From: a virus
DNA length: 30,141 bases
Reading direction: 5' to 3' (one strand)
Virus record (IMG/VR): IMGVR_UViG_3300020160_000128
Span: 1-30,141 of that record
The translations under genes and the position numbers were made by a program. The notes under the pieces were generated by a model. It did no database searches and had not been told where the DNA came from. It saw only the letters and a list, made by a program, of their open reading frames with translations. This document shows, in pieces, positions 10,129-16,600 of the stretch. Position 1 is the first letter of the stretch; each line of letters opens with the position of its first letter.

Positions 10129-10157
10129 ATTATATTTATATAACGATAAAAAGTCAA
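10129..10157 (-). promoter_or_regulatory. Strong sigma70-type promoter for the methyltransferase and leftward block
   Basis: On the minus strand TTGACT (10152-10157) and TATAAT (10129-10134) are separated by exactly 17 bases. The -10 box is a perfect consensus and the -35 box is one base off. AAAGGG precedes the ATG at 10108, leaving a leader of about a dozen bases. A TATAAATA octamer (10133-10140) overlaps the -10 region. Confidence 0.7.
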
Positions 10158-10162
10158 TATAT

Positions 10163-10189
10163 TTTTCAGCCGTTTTTGCTTAGGATAAT
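10163..10189 (+). promoter_or_regulatory. Possible weak promoter for the glycosyltransferase
   Basis: GATAAT at 10184-10189 resembles a -10 box. The best upstream match is TTTTCA at 10163-10168, with a short 15-base spacer. AGGAG at about 10198-10202 gives a good ribosome-binding site for ATG 10209. The divergent gene needs a promoter in this 100-base gap, but this match is only moderate. Confidence 0.35.
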
Positions 10190-10208
10190 TATTGTATAGG
10201 AGAACAAT

Positions 10209-11264
10209 ATGGCACCCAAGATATGTGTATACGCAATTAGTTTGAACGAAGCAAAGCATGTAGAAAAATTTTATCAGTCATGCAAAGATGCTGACATGGT
10301 ACTGATAGCCGATACAGGCTCAACAGATCAAACAGTTAAGATTGCCAAAAAGTTAGGAATCAAAACATATTCAATCTCGGTCAAGCCTTGGCGATTTGAT
10401 ACTGCACGTAACATCGCACTGGGATTGATACCTGGTGACTATGATATTTGTATCAGTATGGATTTGGATGAAGTGCTAACACCTGGATGGCGTGAGTGTG
10501 TGTTAGATGCATGGCGACAGGGTGTAAGCAGAATACAGTATCGTTATGAATTTGCTCCAGGTTACCAATTCAATGCTACAAAGATACACAGCCGTTATGG
10601 TTATAATTGGGCCAACATTTGTCACGAAATGATCCAACCTGACAGTCGGCATAAAGAAGTTTGGAGTTTTATCGAAGACCTATTGATCGTACATCATCAA
10701 GACGTTACCAAAGGTCGACAGCAATATCTACCTATGTTAATGGCTGGTGTTAAAGAAAATCCTTCAAACAATAGAGACAGTTGGTATTTGGCTCGTGAAT
10801 ATTGGTACATGAAAGAATATCAAAAATCTATTGATGAGTTTGAACGTTACCTAGCATTGCCCACAGCAGTTTGGCATCATGAAAGAAGTTTTGCTTTGAG
10901 ATGTCAAGGTAAGAGTTATCTCGAACTGGGCTTTGTTACCCAAGCATTTGATCGTCTAAGACTAGCAGTCAATACCAGTCGACAATGTAGAGATCCTTGG
11001 TTAGATCTCGCTCAGGCATGTTACACACAGTCAGCATGGCATGAATGCTTTTATGCCGCAACACAAGCATTAACCATAACCACACGTGAATTTGTCTTTA
11101 CCAGTGATGCTGAGCCATGGGGTCCTCGATTATACGACCTAGCGGCATTGTCAGCACATAATCTCGGTATGAAAGATACTGCTGTTCGTTTTGGTCAAGA
11201 GGCCGTCAATCAAATGCCAAACGATCAACGATTAATTAAGAACTTAGAATTTTATAATCAATAA
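10209..11264 (+). CDS. GT2-type glycosyltransferase with C-terminal TPR-like region
   Basis: This 351-residue protein has a family-2 glycosyltransferase domain at about residues 1-200: CVYAISLNEAKHVEKF, ADTGSTD (34-40) and the metal/nucleotide-sugar motif MDLDE (84-88, DXD-type). From about 190 the chain is helical with repeated Tyr/Trp/Ala patterns (YLAREYWYMKEYQKSIDEFE ... LDLAQACYTQSAWHECFYAA) like tetratricopeptide repeats. The same two-part layout occurs in bacterial and phage glycosyltransferases of the SunS/WaaE-like kind. It is one of only two plus-strand genes here, with AGGAG before the ATG and a terminator 120 bases after the stop. It probably transfers a sugar onto host or virion surface molecules; acceptor unknown. 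Confidence 0.8.
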   Translation: MAPKICVYAISLNEAKHVEKFYQSCKDADMVLIADTGSTDQTVKIAKKLGIKTYSISVKPWRFDTARNIALGLIPGDYDICISMDLDEVLTPGWRECVLDAWRQGVSRIQYRYEFAPGYQFNATKIHSRYGYNWANICHEMIQPDSRHKEVWSFIEDLLIVHHQDVTKGRQQYLPMLMAGVKENPSNNRDSWYLAREYWYMKEYQKSIDEFERYLALPTAVWHHERSFALRCQGKSYLELGFVTQAFDRLRLAVNTSRQCRDPWLDLAQACYTQSAWHECFYAATQALTITTREFVFTSDAEPWGPRLYDLAALSAHNLGMKDTAVRFGQEAVNQMPNDQRLIKNLEFYNQ

Positions 11265-11382
11265 CAAAAGAGTGAACAAGTTCACTCTACATCTTCGATA
11301 AGTTATTCGCTATCGCTTTGCTTTCGCTCAAACTTATCTTGATGTTGTTTGTCTTTAACATTATGTAGGGCAACTTACAGTC
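11265..11382 (+). other. Non-coding 3' region of the glycosyltransferase with two hairpins
   Basis: Two perfect stems lie between the glycosyltransferase stop and its terminator. AGAGTGAAC at 11269-11277 pairs with GTTCACTCT at 11280-11288. GATAAGTT at 11297-11304 pairs with AACTTATC at 11331-11338, and its loop contains GCT four times at short intervals. Neither is followed by a T run. They may stabilise the 3' end of the mRNA. No ORF or tRNA is visible. Confidence 0.5.
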
Positions 11383-11414
11383 AGACGGAACCGTTTTATA
11401 GGTTCCGTCTTTTT
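11383..11414 (+). terminator. Rho-independent terminator of the glycosyltransferase gene
   Basis: AGACGGAACC (11383-11392) pairs perfectly over ten bases with GGTTCCGTCT (11401-11410) around an eight-base loop, followed by TTTT. There is no T run on the minus strand, so it acts on plus-strand transcripts only. Confidence 0.9.
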
Positions 11415-11420
11415 GTCATT

Positions 11421-11790
11421 ATGTGAGGGTTTCACAGCCGAGACAATTGGAAGTAGGTAATTTGTTATACACCGTATGCTAAAGGACTCTGTGCTTTTCC
11501 TTCCTACCACGATACGCTAGTGCGCTCTAGACCTCGTTCCTAGTGTCTAGATGTTTATAGCCGGTGTTGTCGTATGCTAACATTCATACTATATCAATAC
11601 GTTGGGCATATGGTTCGAACCCTCAGACTCACTTCCATTTTTCAGGATAGTCGTATTCCACGACGGGAGTGTCTCAATATGTTACGTGTCTAGTTATTAC
11701 CCTAGTTTTTCCACAGCGGTATTACGAACTGGCCCGCCGACCTTAAGTGTTAGATGATTTGCCTGTGGATTGTGCCATTGTGTTTGCCTC
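11421..11790 (+). ncRNA. Candidate large structured RNA of about 340-370 nt
   Basis: There is no ORF here, yet many helices nest without conflict. 11443-11450 pairs with 11775-11781 (seven pairs, one bulge) and encloses 11469-11474/11562-11567, 11526-11532/11545-11551, 11572-11576/11585-11589, 11630-11636/11665-11671 (with 11650-11654/11660-11664 inside) and 11710-11716/11763-11769. A small stem 11422-11426/11432-11436 lies outside. The 11630/11665 helix contains a G-U pair that would be C-A on the other strand, which favours plus. CGTATGCTAA is repeated at 11473 and 11571. It is not a tRNA or tmRNA that I recognise. Large phage RNA families such as GOLLD or ROOL are hypotheses only. A packaging or replication site is another possibility. 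Confidence 0.4.
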
Positions 11791-11841
11791 TACATTCTAT
11801 TTAGTTTAACATAAAAAAAACACTAGCAAAAGCGAACTGGC

Positions 11842-11870
11842 AAAAAAATACCCTACTATGTAGGGTATTC
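11842..11870 (-). terminator. Rho-independent terminator for the minus-strand structural operon
   Basis: AATACCCTA (11847-11855) and TAGGGTATT (11861-11869) form a nine-bp stem with a five-base loop. On the minus strand the stem runs directly into a T tract (plus-strand A run 11842-11848). It would end transcripts arriving from the gene at 12005-12478. Confidence 0.85.
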
Positions 11871-11895
11871 AAACTTTGGAGAAATTTGTTAGAGT

Positions 11896-12000
11896 GTCGG
11901 GAGATTATGTAGAGAATCCCAAATGGCTGTAAAGGATAAAAGAGTAGATTAGTATGCCACCAATCAAATAGTACTGGCTGTACTATTTTAATCCCCCGAC
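11896..12000 (-). ncRNA. Cloverleaf-like structured element in the 3' untranslated region
   Basis: GTCGGGAGATT (11896-11906) pairs with AATCCCCCGAC (11990-12000). On the minus strand all 11 positions pair, the single A-C clash on plus becoming G-U, so the element belongs to minus-strand RNA. Inside lie a nine-bp hairpin (11966-11974/11980-11988) and weaker GATT/AATC and ATCC/GGAT stems, giving a branched fold. It starts four bases after the stop of the zinc-ribbon gene and precedes the terminator. No T-loop is present, so it is not a tRNA. A role in mRNA stability, regulation or packaging is possible; none is shown. Confidence 0.5.
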
Positions 12001-12004
12001 GTAA

Positions 12005-12478
12005 TTATTTATCTCGTTTATTATTAAACCAAGCAGAATAGGCGTTCTGTGCCTGTAGCCCACCTTGTATTAATATATCGCCTCCTGGGCCAACTATCTT
12101 TTGGCAAGTCCTACAACTGGTACGCCAATGTCTTTCAGGGGTCATATACAGTTTTTTATCAATTATTTGATTAGTAACAATACGCCCGCAACCAATATAT
12201 GCAAATTCGCATACTGCATTACGATCTTTTAATTTTTTAATTTCAAAGCCTAGTGTAGGATTGGAGAATGGCATTTCTACTTCTACTTCTCCAATCTCTC
12301 CAAACTCATTTTCTACTTCCTGGACAACCTTCATAAGTTTTGGCTTATGTATTCCAGTTAAGGGTTTTCCGTTTGGTCCAATGTCGACTCCGACCTCATC
12401 TATGATCGCTACCTGTTGAATAAATTCTTTAATTTGTTTCGCATCCATTCCATATTTAAGATTGGACATAAACTTCAT
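12005..12478 (-). CDS. Zinc-ribbon-like small protein, last gene of the right structural operon
   Basis: This is a 157-residue protein. The ATG at 12478 overlaps the stop of the gene upstream as TAATG; a longer reading to 12520 would run into that gene, so I chose the coupled start. The N-terminal half is helical and charged (MDAKQIKEFIQQVAII), followed by an acidic stretch (EVENEFGEIGEVEVEMP). Cysteines at 90, 97, 122 and 125 (CEFAYIGC ... SCRTC) form two pairs suitable for one zinc ion, with RHWR between. I do not recognise the family. It could be a nucleic-acid-binding or tail-associated protein. A structured 3' element and terminator follow. Confidence 0.55.
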   Translation of the reverse strand: MKFMSNLKYGMDAKQIKEFIQQVAIIDEVGVDIGPNGKPLTGIHKPKLMKVVQEVENEFGEIGEVEVEMPFSNPTLGFEIKKLKDRNAVCEFAYIGCGRIVTNQIIDKKLYMTPERHWRTSCRTCQKIVGPGGDILIQGGLQAQNAYSAWFNNKRDK

Positions 12479-12900
12479 TAGGTTAATGTGGTTAGACTGG
12501 CTAGCGGCAAATATTTCCAAGCACTACCAGTATACATGCATAGCGCAGGGCCACTGCTGACATCACTGGCTAGGGCAAGATCACCTGCGACTGGTGCAGT
12601 GGTTGCTAATATTGTAGCCTTGGGTTGATTTTGTAAACGTAAGATATTTTGTATTTTAACAATTCCTGTGCTAGGATTTAGTGTTAAATTGGCTCCTGAT
12701 GGTGCGATAGTACTAGGCAATACAGTTGCATCGATAGTTCCGTTGGCTTGCAATACTAGTACTCCATTACCAGTATTTGCTTCTGTTACAATAGTATTCA
12801 AATAGGTAACTGCTGAGTACAATGCACCTCTTGCAAGGCTAGGGTCTGCACTTCCTGAACTTAGGTAGGTTGTATCAATTGCTGTGGTTGGGAATGTCAT
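12478..12900 (-). CDS. Small tail-fibre-like protein
   Basis: This 140-residue beta-rich protein has NGTIDATVLPSTIAPSG and NPSTGIVKIQNILRLQNQ, and a C-terminal TTAPVAGDLALASDVSSG followed by PALCMYTGSAWKYLPL. The last pattern (A-x-A-x-D then C-x-Y-x-G-x-x-W) is common at the ends of phage fibre and tail-tip proteins. AAGGA precedes ATG 12900, and the stop overlaps the downstream zinc-ribbon gene. It lies just downstream of the J-like tip protein, which fits a distal-tail accessory role. No signal peptide is present. Confidence 0.55.
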   Translation of the reverse strand: MTFPTTAIDTTYLSSGSADPSLARGALYSAVTYLNTIVTEANTGNGVLVLQANGTIDATVLPSTIAPSGANLTLNPSTGIVKIQNILRLQNQPKATILATTAPVAGDLALASDVSSGPALCMYTGSAWKYLPLASLTTLT

Positions 12901-12904
12901 TAGA

Positions 12905-13642
12905 TTATCCTTGTGTTATTTTTAAATTGTTGCCATCCATGTATTGGCTGGGTAATGCTTTGATTAAAATATCTACAGTAGCATCACGTGGTTTATTATC
13001 TATGCCTACTAGGGCAAATGTAGGTCCATCAACGGACTTGGCTATTATCTTTGGAATAACATACGTGCTGGTCGCTGTGCTACTTACATATAAATCTAAG
13101 TTATAAGCAGTCACTTGATGCGGAGTTATCAGCATATCTGTGATCATGCTAACAGGAGTTGTTAATGGTAATGTTCTACTAGTATTGCTACCTGCAAGCG
13201 TTGAACTATCTATACTTTTATAAATTAATTCAAGACCTGCTGTACTAGGTGTTATCTTAATATCAGTAATGGTTAATGCTTCACTTAGTTTATCAGCAAG
13301 TACATATACTAGACAAAATCTTCCTGTAAAACTATTAACACTATTTGCACCATTGGCTATAAGTGTTTCTGATTCTTCACCAGTGAATTGACCTGTACTG
13401 CTAGTATACACTTGATAACTTACTAGACCTGTACTATCTGTTTCAATATTCAATGCATAATTAAGCATCGGACCCATGTCGATAACACCAGCATACCAAA
13501 CGATCTGAGATGCCGGATTATAATTCCATATGTTCCAAGCGTCCCATGTAGTACCACTTAGACCATTCCATGTGCTGTTACTAGCCGGCATGATCTTATT
13601 GGTAGTACCATCATAAAATCCGCTTGTTGTTGGTCGACTCAT
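12905..13642 (-). CDS. Tail-tip associated protein, unknown function
   Basis: This 245-residue beta-rich protein begins RPTTSGFYDGTTNKIMPASN and contains aromatic-rich WNGLSGTTWDAWNIWNYNP and a C-terminal VDILIKALPSQYMDGNNLK. I see no enzymatic motif or named domain. It is placed immediately after the J-like tip gene and before a fibre-like gene, in the same orientation and with an AAGGA ribosome-binding site. A virion role at the distal tail, perhaps a tip-associated adhesin, is likely from context alone. Confidence 0.5.
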   Translation of the reverse strand: MSRPTTSGFYDGTTNKIMPASNSTWNGLSGTTWDAWNIWNYNPASQIVWYAGVIDMGPMLNYALNIETDSTGLVSYQVYTSSTGQFTGEESETLIANGANSVNSFTGRFCLVYVLADKLSEALTITDIKITPSTAGLELIYKSIDSSTLAGSNTSRTLPLTTPVSMITDMLITPHQVTAYNLDLYVSSTATSTYVIPKIIAKSVDGPTFALVGIDNKPRDATVDILIKALPSQYMDGNNLKITQG

Positions 13643-13651
13643 ATCTGATCC

Positions 13652-16600
13652 TTATTGACAAGTTGGAGATGTACTAGGCAATGTGTATGCGGCACCATTG
13701 TATCTTAAATTGGCAGCAGTTACTAAACTACGTGCCTCACTGGCCTTGCGCTGTAAACTTGTACCATTTGTTGTGTTGGCACTGGCATTTGCACTGTTCT
13801 TTAACACGATTGTTTCATAATCAGCAGTATTAACTATGTTTGCATTAGTAATTATGCTACCTATGCTTGTACTTGAATTATAAACGGTAGGCATGTTTAG
13901 ATCAAGTTGTATTGCTTTACCACTAACACCTGCTGAATAGGTGCCTACGATCAATATCTGTTGATTACCTGTTGTGTTTAGTGCAAGCACAGTTGGTGCA
14001 GTACTAGTGCCATTGGCATACAAGTAATTGTTCATACCAAAACTATTCTTTGCTCCTACTGTGACTGTAGGATCATAATAGGCTGAAAACTCTGTGGATC
14101 TAGTTGCATATCTTAAATTAACTGTGGTGATGCCTGTTCCGCCATCTGTGCTACTGTTGCTACCGCTAAGAGTAAATTTCTCCCAACGACCAGCACCATA
14201 CATATTACTATAATATGGGTTAGCATATAAATTCCAATAACTTGGATTGTTTGATGGATCCAATGTGCTACGGCGATAGATATCTACACTGGTAATACTA
14301 GCAGGAATCTTAAATTTAATTTGATAATAATCTGTTGCAGGATTTGCACCAAAACTTGGCTGTACTCTAGTCATGCTGATCATTTTCACTGTGGGATCTA
14401 CTACAGGTATTGCAGCCTCTAAGGTACCTAAGGCAACACCGGTTTCAAGCAGTACTGGTGCTAGTTTACTATGCCAATTGCCAGTTGATGGATAAGGATT
14501 TGTTCCAACAGTTTGTGTTGTACGATCATGTATTGCACCTTTCCAATACCAACTGTTATTACAACTTGTGATAGCACCATTGTACCATACTAATGGTGTG
14601 ATAACATATTCGTATACTGTATCCCAAACAACTGGTTGACGTGCAAAGCCAGTGTTAGTATCACTAGCCAATATGGTCAATGGTTGATTTGAATCATTTT
14701 GTGTAAATTTAGTATTGGATTCTATACTAGTATCTTTCTGATAGATACGCACTCCGATAAAATATGGTTTCAAATCATCTGAAGGTAATGTATAACTGAA
14801 TGTGGCATTGTTGATGCCATTGTTGGTTGTTGCACTTAGACCTAACCAAGTAGCAGGGTTACCAGGTGCTAGAACTAATGTTCTAGGATCTGTTAAACTT
14901 CCTGGAGGTGCATTTTCTTCTAAGGTCAAATCAGTCCATACTGTTTGTGAATTGAATGTACTATTGCTTAGGGGATTAAAGTTATATCCACTAATGCCTA
15001 ATGGATCTACTTCCACGCTGACACCAGTATACTTGGTTACATATTTGCTGGCTGTACCATCTGTATAGGTAATTCTAAACTGCAAGTCATAGTCATCAGC
15101 ACGAACGGGATTATTAGGATAACTTGGATAACCTAGATCCATAACAGGAGTTGTTTGTGCATTAGTAAATGTTATGTTAGTATTTTCTGCGCTGATAGGA
15201 TACTCAGCAGTCTTCCAATACAAGTTACTGGCCTGCTTGTAATAGACTCTGACTTTGCTAACAAAATTATTAGCACCATTAACCGTGCTGGTCTTAACAG
15301 TAAAACTAACTCGTCTTGGTGACATAGGAATGCTACTAGACAATACTGTGATTGCTGATATGCTATCAAAATAGGTATCATTACGTACAGGTGCTGTGGC
15401 CGCTGAACCAATTCTTGCCTTGGCAGTGGCTAGTGTTTCTGTAGGATAGTGTGCAAATTTTGCATACCAATTACTATCTCCAGGATAGTCAGCATCGGCT
15501 GTTCTGTTATGCACATAGCCACTGATGTATTGTCCCTTGAATGCTTCTACAGTACTAGAACCATAATAGACTAGATCAACAATAACATATTCCCATACAT
15601 CATTAAATGAGATTCCAGGAACTGTTACGGTCCAAGTACCACCCACTGAACTGAAGGTTGCTGGTGTAAAGTCTACACTGTCACCTGTACCTGCAACTCC
15701 TGCTTTGTGTCGATACACACGAACACCTACCCAATTGGCTCTTTCGCTGGCAATTGGAGGTTGTACAAATAGTATAGCACTCTGATTGGTCGGACTGCCA
15801 TAAGTTCCTGTATTGTATTCTCTAACACTGTACACTGGCGTTTGGATGTTTCTTGTTTCAACAAGATCATTTGGTCCTGCAATCTGCGGCACATAGGCAG
15901 TGCTGGCTTCTCTTAGGATCACTGTTGGGCTTGATTGTCCACCAGTCATACCTGCTACAAATAGATTGTAAGCATAGGTTATTCCGCTCCATTCAACTAC
16001 TTGATTCATAGCACGGAACTGCCATTTGCTGTTCTTACCATCACTGTAGGTGTAGCGAAAGATAAAATCATACGCATCACTGTTAGATGGATTAGGAGTG
16101 TTTGGATATTGTCTAGGGCCTACAACTATATTGAATGTATAAGGCTGTCCTTGGATGCCTGACAGTGTTTGATTCTGTACAAACCATTTGGTATTGTTAC
16201 TTGGTTTATAAAATACCTGCAGACCAGTTAGGTAACTGTTGCTGCCGTAGGTGATATCTTGTGTCACGGTGATAGCCACTTGTCTTGGACTTAGTGGCTG
16301 TGAACTGCTGGTTACAGTAGCGCCAGTAACTGTTTTAAAGAAGTTGTCTGCATTGTTGACAGGTGGTGTTCCAGGTGGCGCTGGTATCCCAGGAACAACA
16401 GGTGTTGTGGTAGCATCAGTACCTGTAGTAAATGAAAATTGTGTTTTCTTAGTGCTTCTATCGCCTGTTGAATACTGTACAACTGCAACAATAAAATATC
16501 CTGTTGTCTTTAATAGATTTTGTATTACAATACTGCCACTGGCACCAGATAGGTTAACTGTTTGAATATCTAAGACTGAGTTAGAATTAATAGTACTTGT

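Noticed and set aside
11600-11640. GGTTCGAACC resembling a tRNA T-loop or tmRNA end
   Set aside because: The flanking five-base arms do not pair on either strand, and no acceptor or D-arm is at the right distance; the motif is merely a short palindrome.
11896-12000. Full tRNA gene
   Set aside because: The 105-nt length, absence of a T-loop and lack of a proper anticodon arm exclude a standard tRNA on either strand.
12478-12520. Longer N-terminus (to 12520) for the zinc-ribbon gene
   Set aside because: It would overlap the upstream gene by 43 bases; the TAATG-coupled ATG at 12478 is better and fits the style of neighbouring junctions.
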